This document shows positions 39,101 to 51,690 of a stretch of 64,000 nucleotides of DNA, piece by piece. A program made the translations under genes and the position numbers. This stretch comes from Apus apus (Eukaryota > Chordata > Aves > Apodiformes > Apodidae): assembly GCF_020740795.1 (NCBI RefSeq), contig NC_067285.1, positions 115,444,479 to 115,508,478 of the forward strand, given 5' to 3'. The notes beneath the pieces were generated by a model that had not been told where the DNA came from, did no database searches, and was given only the letters and a program-made list of their open reading frames with translations. The first letter of the stretch is position 1; every line of letters starts with the position of its first letter.

Positions 39101-42100
39101 CCATTCTTTGTGTCTGCCATAAAGCTGTCAGAGATCCCCTTTTCCATGCACCCAAGAAAGGGATGCAAGCCAAAGGCAGACTTGCTTCCTGAGCTTCAGG
39201 GCTGTCTGCTGTGCAGAGCTCACCACGAGGCACTGCAGCCATTGCCAATGTGTGCTGTAAGGGATCCTGTTATACCTGCAGGGTAGGAGCCCTGGGGACC
39301 TCTCAAGCTGCCACCAAGGAAAGAAAAATGCGAATTATAAACAAACCCTCTTGTTATTCCAATACTGGCCAAATTTTCTTACTCCTCTGAAAACTGATTT
39401 GAAGAGGAGAGTGTAAAGACAATGACCATCCTGTAGTCTCTTCCTGTCCTCTGCAACCATGCCAGCTACTCTCAGGATGAAATGCATCTGTGTGAGCTCA
39501 CCTCAGTCAGGAACCTTTGTAGAAATGTCCTATTGTCTCAGTGGAAGTTTCAGGCTCTATGATTGCTGAGTGTCATCATAGGGTGAAAGGAAAGTGTGCA
39601 TGTGAGTGTCCTTGCCTTTGACACAGTTCTGTGACAGCAATCAGAGCCGGGAAAACAGTCTTAAATGGCTGGAGATATTTTTTTTTATGCTGTGAATTAT
39701 GTCAGCCTCTATAAGCAACTCAAACCTGGACCTGTCTTGTTTCCATGATCACTCTGAGATTGCCAGGTGGGGTTTTTGGAGGGTTTATATTCTTAATGAC
39801 TCTCTCCTTCCCATGGACCTTAAACACCACACAGACCATCCTCTTAATGCACTCACAAGTGGCAGGTCTGGCCAATGGCTCCCACCACCTTCCCAAGGTT
39901 TTCTTACCTCAACAAAACTGTTTGTAGAGCCTCCTGCTGTGTGTCTGCTGTACTGCTTGAACTGCTGCAATCCATCCTGCACAGCTTGCACCACTCCACT
40001 GCCCCCCTGGGGGAAGCAGCCTTCTCTTGGCAGCGCTCGGAGCTCCGAAATGCAGGCTTGAATTCGTGCAAAGTTTTCTCTCACTTGCTGCAAAACAGTA
40101 TTTGGTGAAATGGAAAGACTGGAAATAGCAAAGTGGCAATATGAAATACTGTTCCATAATGTGGAAGGAGGCTTTTGCATTCACAGGACTGAGACAAGAC
40201 TGGGGGCAGGAGCCATGTCATAAAATGGTGACATGAATCCAAAGCAGCTGATTGTTACACTGGTAACAACACATGTGACCACTCCAGGTTTCTGGTTGTC
40301 TGCCTGTTTCCTGCTGCTGGCCAAAATGTAGTAGTTCAGCATGATCCTTTCTGCTGGCCCTGCACTGCATGGAGGCCCATCAGCTGGAGATGCTTTGCTC
40401 AGAGTCCCTACTCAGTCCTACATGAAACATTTTTGATGCTTTAATGCTCACTTCCCCTCATGTCACCATCTATTGTCCTCCACCAAATAACCAAAGATTA
40501 TTTTCCTCTTTGTTTCCTTTTGCATCCCCCTGCCCTTTGCCAGGGAAGCTGTTTGGACTTGTCTCTTTGATTTGATTTAATTCTAACTAGTGTGAACAGG
40601 ACCCTAAACAAGTGCCCAGGAAAGCCCAAGAGCAGTGTAACTGTAGTGATGCTTCCCCTGAACTCTCCTAGTCTGTTTTCAGCTCTGGGGCTTTCCTGAC
40701 TTCTTGTGATTTGTCTAATACACACTTTTAATAGAGCTCTGTCTTTTGGCTCCTCACTGAGGAGCATCAAATGGTTATCTAGCTAGATCAGAAGGTCAGT
40801 GTGGTTATACCCTGTGGAGACAAAGGGGCAGATTCAGGAGCACAGGAAAGCAAGGGAGCCCTGTCATTTCTGGAGAAGGCTGGAACCAAATGGTTCTCTC
40901 TTGGTTGGAGATGTAAATCTGCTCCTGATTGCAGGAGCTGCAGAGCACTAGATACCACTATTAGTGAAGTAAATCCACTGAAGAAGATGGTCATGTTGCT
41001 GTACTTCGCTGTTCCTCCTAGAGAACAGCTCTGAAGAACAGCACAACAGCAGGATGCCCAGCTGGGGAGGAGTGGGGCAGACACTGGAGCTGTGCCTCTG
41101 CCTCCCTGGGCACTGCTGGCAGGGTCTGGCAGTGTGAACCGTGCTGCCTGGACCAGTCCCAGAGACACAGTGTGATGGCAAGAGAATTGAGGTGACCACA
41201 GTCCTGCCAACAGGAGGGGCTGTGCTTAGCTGAGTTCAGTATTGGGGTGTAGCATCAAAAAAAAACAGAGTGAAGAGATAGAAGGGCTTGGGAGTTAAGG
41301 GTCTGTAAAAATGCCTTGCAGTTAGACTCACACTTTGTTCTCTTTACCAGCCAGAAGATTGAGAAGGGACCTGATTATGTTCAGAGAAAGAAAGTATAAA
41401 GTATAAGCAGGTTCAATCTAGCCAAAAGAGGAAATGAATTAACAAATCCCTGGAAGTTGAAGCCAATAAATGCAAATTAGAAACCAGGTGCAAGTTTCAC
41501 AATAACAATGATTAACCACTGGAAGAAATTATCCACAGAAAGACTTAATTTTCCATCTTGTAGTATCTTCAGATCAAAACTAGATGCCTTTCTGTGGGAA
41601 GTGCTTTAATGATATATGGGTACTTCAGTGAAATAGAATAGCCTGTCATGAAAGAAGCCAAACGAGGATCTAAGGGCTCCTCTGTCTTTAAAAACTGTGC
41701 ATATCAAACGAGGAATTTTCATTTGAACACAGAAGACAGCCTATCACAAGCAGAAGATTCAGATGATGGGGCAAGTAGAGGGATTACCAGATGGGATCTG
41801 AGGTTGCTGTCAGCCCATGTTGGATCAGGGTCAGGATATATGTAGCACATACAGAAGCAGGTGTTTTGCTCCAAACACTTACAGATTAACTTGGATATGG
41901 TGCAAAATGAGAGAAAACAGGCCTGGAAGCAGTTGTGAAACAGATTACCTAGTCCATCCTACAGTGACCTGCCAGGATGTAAGCTGATCCTAGGAAGCAA
42001 GACAAGTGTCTGTTCTCAAAGCCCTAACCCGAGTGATTTCACACCTCCAGAAAATGTTTATTTGGTGTCCCCTTAGATATTCCTGTGACATTATCTGTTA

Positions 42101-43275
42101 CCTGTTCTACAAAATAAACACTACCAAAAGCCACAGTCTTCTTGCAGATCACATCTGCTATGATTTTTTTTTTTCCCCTGTTGGCCTCTGCCTTTCCTGA
42201 GATGATTGACAAAATTTCAGAATGTTTTCACCATTGCTGAGTTAAGTGGCAGGGTTAATACTGTGTGTTTACATTGCATAAATGAGAGTGCTCTGTGTGA
42301 CTGTTTACAACATTGTCTTCATAGGTCTTGTGAACTTTATGATGTTCTGTAATCCCAAACCTTTAGTCTGGAGTCATTCTCTATTCTGATGTATATCTCT
42401 AGATTAGTGAATAGTTGTTCTTACTGACTTGGCTCTATATAGTTAAAATCAGTGTAACTTGGCACTGAGGGATGTGGCTTAGTGGTGGCCTTGGCAGTGA
42501 CAGGTTTACAGTTAGACTTGATGATCTTAAGGGTCTTTTTTGACCTAAACGATTCTATGATTTCAGGAGATTTCTCACATTTGGCAAGAAATATTTTAAA
42601 TTCTGATTCTTCCCCTTAAATGCTGGAACCCCTCCCAAAGTGGTAACACTTGTGTAATCAACACCTATACAGACCATTTCACTATCCATCTTACTACAGC
42701 TGTAGAGCTGTGTTTGATTTTGATGGAGAAGCAGCAACATAGGAAAGGGAGAGCTACAACAGATGCTTTAGTAGGGAACAGCACACAACCCAATTTATGT
42801 GCACATGGGCAACTTCACAGATCAGAAATAGGACACTCCTTTTAAACATCATTCTTTCATAGAATTCACCTCTTTTGTGAAGTCTATGAAACCATTTCAT
42901 TTTTGAAAAATATTAATCTTTAGTAATTTTTAGATATAAATGTGTAGTAGACCAAATGAACAGTTTAGTTAATGAGCTACAAGTATGTGTTGCATTTGTG
43001 TGCCTGATTCCAGGTTCCACACCCACCGTGAAGGGCAGCAGACACTCCTGCTGGCTCTGCACCACGTAGAGGCTCAGCAGGGGAACCCGGCAGGGGCCAC
43101 TCCAGCTGCAGGCCAAGCACAGGGTGTTTTCCAGAGCTTCAGAGAGCACAGAGCAGGTGTTGGTCCAGGAAGGTGATGTGACATCCACGATGAGAATCCG
43201 TGATGGCTGCTGCCAGTGTACTTTAGTAGCAGGAAATGTTCTCCGTGCTTCTGAGAGCAGTTTTTTGGAATTCAT
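24101..43275 (-). CDS. M1AP: Meiosis 1-associated protein (M1AP)
   Basis: M1AP is a germline protein needed for meiosis I; in mammals it works with the SHOC1-TEX11-SPO16 group in crossover formation, and its loss causes male infertility. Coding exons, reading leftwards: 43275-43027, 40087-39908, 36156-35979, 30279-30106, 28686-28536, 26315-26174, 25635-25429, 24636-24481 and 24241-24101. All phases agree and the sum is 525 residues plus stop (human about 530). Recognised conserved segments include RILIVDVTSPSW, QVRENFARIQACISELR, DGLQQFKQYSRH, ITILTSQSSREMVKQLE, PTSCWQLDWDELETNQ, TLLVKAVATRELLLPS, VAYNPLHLKSNLYKYLKS and, near the end, RARATVAPL. The ATG at 43275 has G at -3. The frame is open a further 44 nt upstream in its exon, so a slightly longer start via exon 1 cannot be excluded. 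The gene is single-copy and intact. Confidence 0.93.
26577..27560 (+). mobile_element. Candidate GC-rich LTR or other insertion inside an M1AP intron
   Basis: A block much richer in G+C than the surrounding intron, followed by a TG/TA microsatellite (27224-27273), an AATAAA near 27339 and another CpG-rich patch (27390-27490). The order of GC-rich body, TATA-like run and poly(A) signal resembles an LTR, but I found no clear TG...CA ends or target duplication. It could instead be an unmethylated intronic CpG island. Confidence 0.3.
27224..27273. repeat. (TG)n(TA)n microsatellite
   Basis: A short GTGTGTG run passes into about fourteen TA units and then imperfect TAGATA. It is likely length-polymorphic. 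Confidence 0.9.
30280..35978 (-). other. M1AP: Large M1AP intron (5.7 kb)
   Basis: Lies between the exon ending in PSSN and the exon starting DIAILGMDIDVQT. It is mainly AT-rich single-copy-looking sequence. It includes a small GC-richer patch near 34130-34480 and a TATA-like/donor pair near 35150-35340. No other exon of M1AP is expected here because the phases close. Confidence 0.6.
35150..35345 (+). promoter_or_regulatory. Possible antisense promoter and first exon inside M1AP
   Basis: A TATA-like GTATAAGTAAAGG at about 35150 is followed by about 160 bp ending in CAGGGTAAGTACC, a near-consensus donor, on the strand opposite M1AP. No reading frame is implied. This rests on two weak motifs only. 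Confidence 0.2.
36157..39907 (-). other. M1AP: M1AP intron, 3.75 kb
   Basis: AT-rich intronic sequence with an A/C-rich low-complexity stretch (about 38025-38085). I see no gene or recognisable interspersed repeat. Confidence 0.55.
41360..41640 (+). mobile_element. Old, diverged CR1-type LINE 3' fragment
   Basis: The text resembles the 3' end of an ancient CR1: AACAATGATTAACCACTGGAAG, then a segment like CTTCAGATCAAAACTAGATGCCTTTCTG. It is heavily mutated and lies in an M1AP intron. Confidence 0.55.
42461..42562 (+). mobile_element. CR1 LINE 3' end fragment
   Basis: Contains TTAGACTTGATGATCTTAAG, then GGTCTTTTTTGACCTAAACG and the terminal GATTCTATGATT typical of bird CR1. It is 5'-truncated, in an M1AP intron, antisense to the gene. 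Confidence 0.8.
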
Positions 43276-43870
43276 GGCTTCTGGACATGGGTGCTGGATG
43301 CTCAGTTGTCCATCTGAATCTGCCCAGGAAAAATTAACAAACAGAAGCAATGAGTGAGACTCTCCCTTTCCTATTCACTTGAAAGCAACCTGAGACATGG
43401 CAGGCAGTCACAGACTAGAGTCCTGCTGCCTTCTGTAAATCAGTCATTGTCCATACTTTAGGACAAGCAAAAATGTCCACTGTATAAAGGGTTCACCTAC
43501 AGAAAATGAATGGTAGATACAAAGTAAAAGGCAGTCTCCAGCAGAGATGTGACCTCCAGCAGCTCGTGGACAGCAAGGCTTTGAACTTCTGCTCCTGTCT
43601 CTGCAGTGGCCAAGTGATGATACCCAACACCCTGAGGGGAACATCACCCCCACTCCCTGATACCCACTGCCAGACAATAGTTGACATATCCAGAAAAGGC
43701 CAAGCATGGTGCAGCAAAGAAATCCTGCACAGACACCAGTTTTACTTTGTGTCTAACAGCTGGGGTTAGCTCTGTGCTGACAAAAGCCTCAGTGAACCAG
43801 CACTGAGGTTCCCCTGCAGTATCTCCCACTGCTCAGGAACATGGGATGCTGCAAGCATTAAAAAAAACTA

Positions 43871-44142
43871 ATGTCAGAAACAGGGGTAATGGTGTTAAAT
43901 GGAAAGAGGTGAGATTTAGGTTAGACATGGAGAATAAATTCTTCACCATGAGGGTAGTGAGGCACTGGAACAGGCTGCCCAGGGAGGTTGTGGCTGCCCC
44001 CTCCCTGGAGGTGTTCAAGGCCAGGCTGGATGGGGCTGGTGCAGCCTGGTCTGCTGGGAGGTGTCCCTGCCCATGGCAGGGTGGTTGGAACTTGATGCTC
44101 TTTAAGGTCCCTTCCAACCCAAACCATTCTATGGTTCTATAA
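43871..44142 (+). mobile_element. CR1 LINE 3' end fragment
   Basis: About 270 bp match the CR1 3' region in order: GGTTAGACATGGAGAATAAA, CACTGGAACAGGCTGCCCAG, GGAGGTGTTCAAGGCCAGGC, GGTCCCTTCCAACCC and CCATTCTATGGTTCTA. It is a relatively well-preserved, 5'-truncated copy just upstream of the first coding exon of M1AP, in intron 1. Confidence 0.9.
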
Positions 44143-47100
44143 TAGGACATTTGTTCCCCTTGGCCCATTTCCTTCCAATGCATGTATCTTAAGCACAAAA
44201 GCCAGCATCCTCCTGTTAAAAAAATATTTTTATTCCTTTATCATGAACAAAGATCCTGACTAAAATCTCCTATTCACTAAATCTATCTGCACAAAGAAGA
44301 TAAACATTTATTTGCTCACCAAAGAGGCAAGTTACTGTATTTCCTACAGCCTCCAGCAGTTTGGAGTAAGTATTTCTGTAAGTCTTGAACAGAGCAAGAA
44401 ATGCATTTCTATTTGATTGATGTATTGTCAGGAAAAACTTATTTCTAGGGTATTTGTCATTGAAGGCAACACAGACAACTTCAGAGCTGGGTTCATTTCA
44501 GAACTGGTGAAAATGTTTATATATAGAGATCATGCACTTATGTCTAGGTATCTTGCTTTGATTTCATTGGAAGATGAAAAACTGCCAGATACCATTTTAC
44601 TCAGTGTCTCTTCTGGAACTTTACCATTTACAGGACAGTTTACTAAATTACTTCACTGCATCTGGGAGAATACTTGTCTGTATTTTTTGTGATAAGGCTT
44701 CATACGACTGAACTCTGCAAGCCTCTGCAAGCCCCCAGTGCTTTCTCAAACAAGGAAACAAAATCCACCCTGCAGTCAGAAATCTGGAAGAGTTGGGTCT
44801 CAGATTTGCATTGGTTTCAGAGAGAAAAATGAGCCTCAATTCTGAAAAAGACACACTTTTCCTAAATTTGAATGAATTCTCTCATTCTTGACACTAACAG
44901 ACTAGGCTTGTCTTGCACTGCTTTAGTAAAATGGATCCCTCATCAGCTACTCTACCAACTGAATGTGTTTCATTTCCTCAGAACTGGCACCTTAATTAAC
45001 CTCTGCTTACTAACATTAATAGGATTTATATGCAGTTCTCTGTACAATACTCAACATACAGTATAAACTGCCCAACTCTCAGAGCCTACACACCAGTCAC
45101 ACTTAGCTGGGATGGGGCTGGATACCTGAGGAATTCTGTGCAGCTGCTAGTGCTGACACAGCACTAACTTGCTGCTCAACACAACAACTACTCAACTGCC
45201 AGAGCAGTTGCCAATGGTGATGTACATCTTCCTCGATGCAAGAAGACAATTTTTTCAGAACTAAAAAAGGACAAAGAAACTTTTGCCACATTGAGTGACT
45301 TAGGAGTGCTGATGACATTCTGTCTTCTGTGATTAATTTATTCCAATTATATGAAACCATTAAATAAAACCGAAGTCTAAAGTGTAAATGAGAGGCAGCA
45401 CTGAAGCCACTGGTAGAAGAACACTGAGGACAGTCTCCATCTTCCTTCTAATTTAAGAACCAGAGAAACTTGGGTCCAGCCTCACTCTAAGTGGGAATTA
45501 AAAAACCCACATAAATGTGAATAATGAGTTTAAGTTAACAAAGCTTTACTGGGTAGCTGAGCCCCACAGTCCTACAGCTGTGAGGACAACTACCCTGACA
45601 GTGGTTTGTTCAAAGAGAAGCAGGGAGTGAAAACAAGAGAACCTTGATGTAATTACAAGCTATTGGCAAGGAAATGCACATAAACTGGTGAAAAAAGGTA
45701 CCCACAAGCAGTGACAGTCAACAGGTTTAGGGACAGTAAAAACTCATCCTTTAAATTATTAAAGCATAAAAGCTACTCCTTAAATACATCAAAAACAAAA
45801 GACAATCTTGAAATAGTATAAATCTGCTATTTGCTTATAAGGAAAATATTTTCCTTAATGATGCAGAAAAACATGTTCAACAAATATTTTGAGCTGCATT
45901 TAGAAAAAAACACTAATTATTCTGTTTCCCAGTAGTAATTAGAGAGGATATTAACCAGCTAATAGGACTCTGAATTTTACATTTCAGAAAGAGGATCTTT
46001 TTGCCCAGGAGCTCTTTGAACCACTCCTGTTAACCTTTAACTCATCTCAGAGCTGTGGAAGTTCCAGAGTAACCATAATGTTCTTGTTTTAACAAAGAAC
46101 ATGCAAAATTATTCAGATAGCAACAGCTCATTTGTCATAATGCACATGCCAGGAAGTTCACAGAAACAGTGATATGCAGTCAACAAATCTTAATGTACTT
46201 GCATAATTATACAAAATAAATCTCATTGGTCAGTAGGTATTAGTAGGGTTACATCAGGGTATAATTTACCTCTATTCAACATTCAGTTCAAACACACTTG
46301 CTTGTAGCCACCGTACCACTCCAGAAAGCGATGGGACCCCTCAATGAACTGATGAAGAGCTTGTTAATGGAGAAACTGCAGACATCTATAAATGGTGTTT
46401 ATTCAGTAAAATGTCTCTGCTGCAGTTATACAGCAATCTTTTTTAACTTAATTAGGTGGAAACCAGATGATACATAAAAATGTACCTCATAAAATTTGTA
46501 GAAGACATAAAAACTGACATTGCAAAGAAGAAATGAGGGCTTGTCACAGTTGCTCACCCTCCTCTGCTTATTTGCACACTGTGCCTTTTAAGATTGCCAA
46601 CTGCAGGTAACCAGAAGGGCAGCAGAAGGTAAGAGTTGATGTCACCCCCAATTGAGGAAGTCCCCAGCCTGTGGGTGGCTGGCGGAGGGGTCAGCCTGCA
46701 GCAGCAGCACCACAGACTCACCCTTTGCCAGCACTCTTTCCAAAGCTTTTGTGAGCCACAAGTTGATGGAGGAGATGGATCTTGGCTCTCTCCCTGTCAC
46801 TCCTGTGTCTCTGCTTTCATGCACTTATCAGATGGAGTTTCAAACTAGCTGGTTTAAAACATGCCATTTTCTGGTTAGCTCCCAGACCCTGGGAAATGTT
46901 AATATTCTCATGTGGAAGACAGATCAAGCTGCATAAATAAGAGGATTTAGTAGAGAAAACAGGCAGCAAGCCATGGAGAAGCCTGAGCTGTGAAGTAGCT
47001 GTGCTGTGTGGGTGGCCTCTGGTGTGGATCTGTTTGTCTACCTAGCCCAGAAAGGAAGGAATCTATTTAAAAATGTCAGGATGAACAGAGGAATAAAAAC

Positions 47101-48489
47101 AAGCAAACAAAAAATATAGCATAAAATCAAGATACTGAAAAAAATAAAATTCAAGATCCTATATAACAGAAGATACTACATTTTCTCCTATACACCAGTG
47201 CTATAAACAATAATAAATAGGCAGCTTTAGGCTGGTGCCTTTAGTGACATAAAATCACTAAATCTTAGTACAGTCACTTAATCAGTGTTAAAATCACTCA
47301 TAACCTTATACAGGGTTTTTTTTCTTAATAGGAGTTACAACATTATAGGAGTTTAGAAGAAGGCATTTTCTACTGAGTCACTAAAAATGATACAGCAAAT
47401 GATTGTGAATGCTTGTCAGGAATTGTGTTGACAAAGGAAAACAAGGACAAGGTGGTGCATAATGCACGTGCCCAAGTGCCCCAATAAAACAACCAGCCAA
47501 CTCATCAAACCTATCAAGCACACTCTGAGGAGAGCCCTGCCACCATGAGGGGCTTGTGTTTGAGTGATGTGCTGGAACTCTCAGAATTAAAACTTTTTAG
47601 GTATTGTAATATCTGTTTGATGCGATTCTATGTGTGGTTACTAGAGCCTCAGGGAGCATTTAGTCTATCTTGTCTGGCATCTTGATTAAGAAGCTAAAGT
47701 GATATGAAGTCAACATAGACTAAATGGATAAAAACGTGCATAATTCATAGGTCTCAAAACATAACTGCAGACAGGCAGCCAACCCTTAGGGTGCTTCCCT
47801 CAGTGCACAGGAGAGCTGCAGTTTGGCAGGGGATGATGCTGTGGAGAGCAGCCAGACCCTCCTCCAATCCCCCCCTCTTCAAACTGGTTTCCTCTGCTAA
47901 ACAAAAATTGTTGCAAGAAACAAGGAAAAAACAAAGAGGGTTCTGGGCACAAGAATGTGGTGGGGGCTGTGTGTCCATACTCTTCCTGCTTCCTGCCTCC
48001 AAAGGCTCTCTTTTGAAGGTTGCACATGATACTGATGACCTGCTGCTGTTTATCTCAAGGGGTATAATTTCAGAAGCAGTCTCATGATAAGAGCTGTAAA
48101 ACACATGTCATGCTGTATTAGGCATGTGGGATGGGTCAGTGAAACTTTCCTTCATATCACAGTTAGCATGTCATGCATTTTCCCTGTGAAAAGGTCAAGA
48201 CTCACTTTTAAAGTATGAGGGCTTCCTGTCCCACAGCTTGACAGACTGCTCCTGAACCTCAGTGCTCTAGCCATGGCAAACCTTGTAATTTCCATCCTAA
48301 ACGTGTGGTGTCTGGCCATTTTATACCATTGTTGCTGTGCCAGCGTTGTCTTTCTGTAACTTTTCTCCTGCCTCACCTTCTATGTATTTGTAGACAAAAA
48401 TCATGTCCTTGCACAGCTTCTCTGTGGCTTTCAAGAGACAAGGCTTTTCTAGCTGCAGCTCATAAGACAGGCACTGTGTTCCAGCAGGA

Positions 48490-49216
48490 GAAAGTTATTT
48501 CATGTGAGGGTGGTGGATCACTGACCAGGCTGCCTAGAGAGGTGGTGGAGGCCCCATCCCTGGAGACACTCAGGGCTGGGCAATCTGATCTAGTGTGAGA
48601 TGCAGAAACAGAGCATTAACCAAACTCTGACTTCAAATAGTTAACTGCTTGTAGGGTGTAAATCTCTCATCTGGGCCTACTGCTAGTGAGTTGTAAAAGC
48701 CTTTTGTGTGAGCTCATCTGTAGTTTTAGGGAAGAAATACAAGGGTGCTTGAAGAAGAAAGAAGCCATTAAACTGAGACTAGGGATGTCTGCTGTAACCA
48801 ATTCTATTGCAGAAGCAGCAGAGATAAACAGAAGAGACAGAGCTCGGGCAAAGGTTCCTGTGAGGAAGACTCAAAGATGAAGTAAACGACCCCTAAGAGA
48901 TGGTAATGGACTTAACACACATGCGGTAATGTGTGGACACTTATGTAAATGATTTCTCGGGAAACTAATGAATGTGTAAACTGTTTCTTAGAAATATTAC
49001 ACAGAATTAAGTATCAGCTGTATATATCTCTCTCACCTTACACTGTAAGGCACGCACATATTTGGAGGAGCTATCCCCTGTGCGTGAATAAAGAATACTG
49101 ACTTCACACTGCTGGGTGAACTCTTTGTTTCAATGTCCCTGCTCATTGTAGGGGGGTTGGACCAGATGGCCTTTACAGGTCCCTTCCAACCCAAGACATT
49201 CTATGATTCTGTGATT
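48490..49216 (+). mobile_element. CR1 fragment split by an inserted element
   Basis: The left part (48490-48600) matches CR1 text (CCAGGCTGCCTAGAGAGGTG, CCATCCCTGGAGACACTCAG). The right part (49133-49216) continues it (TGTCCCTGCTCATTGTAGGG, GGTTGGACCAGATGGCC, CATTCTATGATTCTGTGATT). The 532 bp between them interrupt what would be continuous CR1. Confidence 0.75.
48601..49132 (+). mobile_element. Solo LTR-like element inserted in CR1
   Basis: The 532-bp insert starts TG and ends CA. It has TATATATC at about 49020 and AATAAA at 49087-49092, the order expected for U3-R-U5 of an endogenous retrovirus LTR. There is no coding sequence. Borders were set from the interruption of the CR1 copy; a clear 4-6-bp target duplication is not visible, so the exact ends may be a few bases off. 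Confidence 0.5.
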
Positions 49217-49945
49217 ATTGTAGTAACCCTTTTCTGTGGCTGCTCAGATTTGAAAATTTCTGTACATATTTCATCTTCATTAATAGTTTATTCGAATGAC
49301 ACAAAGCATTTCAGATGGCATCTCACAAATTTATAATGGAACTGATACTTCCCCATCACTATTGAATGGCATTTGTTAAACAAGGCAATTGAGAATATGC
49401 AATACTTTTAACTCAGATGATAAACTGAAGCATGCAATTTAGTATAGGTGTTTTTTTCAATGACTTTCAATTTTCCTAAGGTTTAGCTTAGGATTTCTCA
49501 AGTCTGGAAGTTGTCCTCTAGAGGTTTTATAAAAGAATAAACAAATCTCACTGTGCAGAAGTGGCAGAAGCACAGTTTATGTGTCAATGACGTTAATAAC
49601 AATTCTTGTTAATCAATAATAAAATCCCTACAATCCCAATGCTTGCTGCTGCTTGGAGACACAGTTCTGTGCGTTTCGACCATGTGCTACAACTCAAACC
49701 CCTTCTATCCTGGATGTGACCATGTCCAGTCTCGCTCTTAACACTCTCACAGGGACATCTTTCCCGTCCCCCTGCTTTTCAGAGCTTTAGAACGCGGTGC
49801 TACCGACTCCCCGTCCCGCGGGACGAGGCGGCGCCCCAGGCCCGTCCCCCGCCCAGGGCAGCGCGGCGGGGCCCGCAGCTCCCGGGCGGGCTGGTGCTTC
49901 CGTGGGTCTGTGACACGGGAGACGCACCTGCACGTTCCCCCAGAG

Positions 49946-50060
49946 ATGGAATCACGGGGTCATTTAGGTTGGAACAGACCACGGAGTCCCACTGTTCCCA
50001 ACACCACCGGGTCCCCCGCTAAGCCGTGTCCCCGGGTGCCACGGCTCCAGACACGGGGAG
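49946..50060 (-). mobile_element. CR1 LINE 3' end within the M1AP CpG island
   Basis: Plus-strand text GGAATCACGGGGTCATTTAG, then GTTGGAACAGACCACGGAGT and CCCAACACCACCGGGTC, is the reverse complement of a CR1 3' end. It begins about 135 bp inside intron 1 from the exon 1 donor and carries many CpG sites. Confidence 0.75.
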
Positions 50061-50193
50061 AAGGGTCGGAGGGAGCTTCATCCCAACCCCCGGGGCCCCG
50101 CAGAGCGTGTGCCCGGGGCAGCCGCGCTGGCCTCAGGCCGGGAGAGCCGGCCCGGGGCCCGGGCTGCGGCGCCCGGTGTCCCGCCGGGGTTAC

Positions 50194-50340
50194 CTGCTCC
50201 GCGGTGCGGGCGATGCCCGGAGCAGCAGCGCGATCCCGCGATCCCGCGGTCCCGCAGCTCGGGCCGCCCGGCCCGGTGACCCCGCGGGTGCTGGGCCCGA
50301 GCTCCCCGGCGCCGGCGGGCGTGTCTCTTGGGAGGGGGAG
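50194..50340 (-). other. M1AP: Probable non-coding first exon of M1AP
   Basis: On the minus strand CGCACCGCGGAGCAG|GTAACC is a strong donor inside the CpG island, upstream of the first coding exon. The 5' end is a guess. No ATG in frame with the coding exon was found here. Confidence 0.45.
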
Positions 50341-50344
50341 GCAC

Positions 50345-51690
50345 CGGCAGAAAAGTCAGGGACGCACAAGGGTTGTGAAACACCCGCCAGAATTCTGAGT
50401 GAGGAGAGATGGAACAGAGTCTGATTCCTTCGCTTCTAAAATAATGGCTGAGGGGGATATGCAGTGGAGCAGTTTAAGGTTGTGAACGGTGCTGAGAAAG
50501 CAAACGTAAGGGCTTATTTATCTGCACAAAAGAGGTAGGAGAAGTAGAATAAAATCTGACACAAGTTTAAAACGAAGAAAAAAAAAAAAAAAGGCATTTT
50601 CTCAAGTATAAGAGTGTAATTAACATAGGATGGTGTGGAGGCCGAACACATGAATGAGTTCCAAATGGTTTTGAAACTTCTTCATGAAATGAGACTCCAT
50701 CAAACTGACAGATGCAGTTAAAAAAAAAAAGTAGTTCCTAATCTGAAGATGTTTCAGTGGAATTCTCACCTGTGCTTAGCTCTCGTATTCCTGCTGTCAG
50801 CATCTGCTCCTGAGTGCAGCCAGGAGCACCGTACCGGGCAGGCAGGGCCTTAGCTGGACCAGGCTGAGTTACCGTGATTGGCAGCAGGCCCAGGGTATTA
50901 TTTGCCAACTGCTATGAAGTTTCTGAATATATGGAATTAATAGAATTTATTATAGCCAAGGAGTTATAAAGAAAATACAGCTGCTTTCAGGAGGCTAGTG
51001 TTTTTGGTTTGTACACGGTGAGAGTAGAAGTGCAGCATGAGAAGGAAAAAAAAAGGCAACAAAAAAACAAATCTGCAGACAGAGGTTGTATTTTAAGGCT
51101 TATTGTAATTAAAAGCTGAGTGGATGACACTGAATGAGAAAGGGGCGATAGGTGAAGGATGTACCAAGTCCCCATCTGTACTGTAGAAGCTTAGTCTGGT
51201 AGGAGGAAGGGGATGTGCCCCCTCTGGTCTTCAAGAATCTAAGAAGATGATACAAAAAGGAGAATAACTCCCCCACACCTTTTTCTTTTTCTTTTTTGTT
51301 TTTCCCAGTGAACAGGATGAGTCTCAGTGGTGTCTGGATAAAAGCTTTGTAGTAATGAAGCACTAGGAGTATATTACCTGAGGAGACTATGGCATCTTTC
51401 ATTGGAGGTCACAGAAGTGGTGGTGATATCTACCAGGAGTAAGAAAGAAATTAGTTGGAGATGATGGGAGTGAGGAAATAGAATATCAAGCATCTGTTTC
51501 CTGGAGGATTATGCAAAGTCTGTTAAATATTCTGTGCATCCTTTCACTTTCCATAGTATACTGGGTATGATTTCACTGAGGAGGGAAAAAAAGTCTTACA
51601 GGCAAAGGCCTGTAGGAGGTAGTAGCTGTTGCTGTGCATAAAATTATTCCCACATTTTGGATGTGTATATCAGCTTCTAAAAATTGCTGT
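50345..51690. other. AT-rich spacer between two CpG islands
   Basis: Contains short A-runs (about 50577-50593 and 50719-50730) and small chance frames. No gene or recognisable repeat was seen. Confidence 0.55.

Larger units (their letters stand above)
43320..50193 (-). other. M1AP: M1AP intron 1 (6.9 kb)
   Basis: Lies between the non-coding first exon (donor CAG|GTAACC at 50193) and the first coding exon (acceptor CCTGGGCAG at 43320). It is AT-rich and holds three CR1 copies, one split by an LTR-like element. Otherwise, between 44200 and 48450, I see nothing recognisable. Confidence 0.6.
49790..50345 (-). promoter_or_regulatory. M1AP: CpG island promoter of M1AP
   Basis: A GC-rich, CpG-dense block in AT-rich surroundings at the 5' end of M1AP. 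It encloses the non-coding first exon and a CR1 3' fragment. No TATA box was found. CpG-island promoters are common for germline genes; methylation control is plausible but not shown. Confidence 0.65.
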
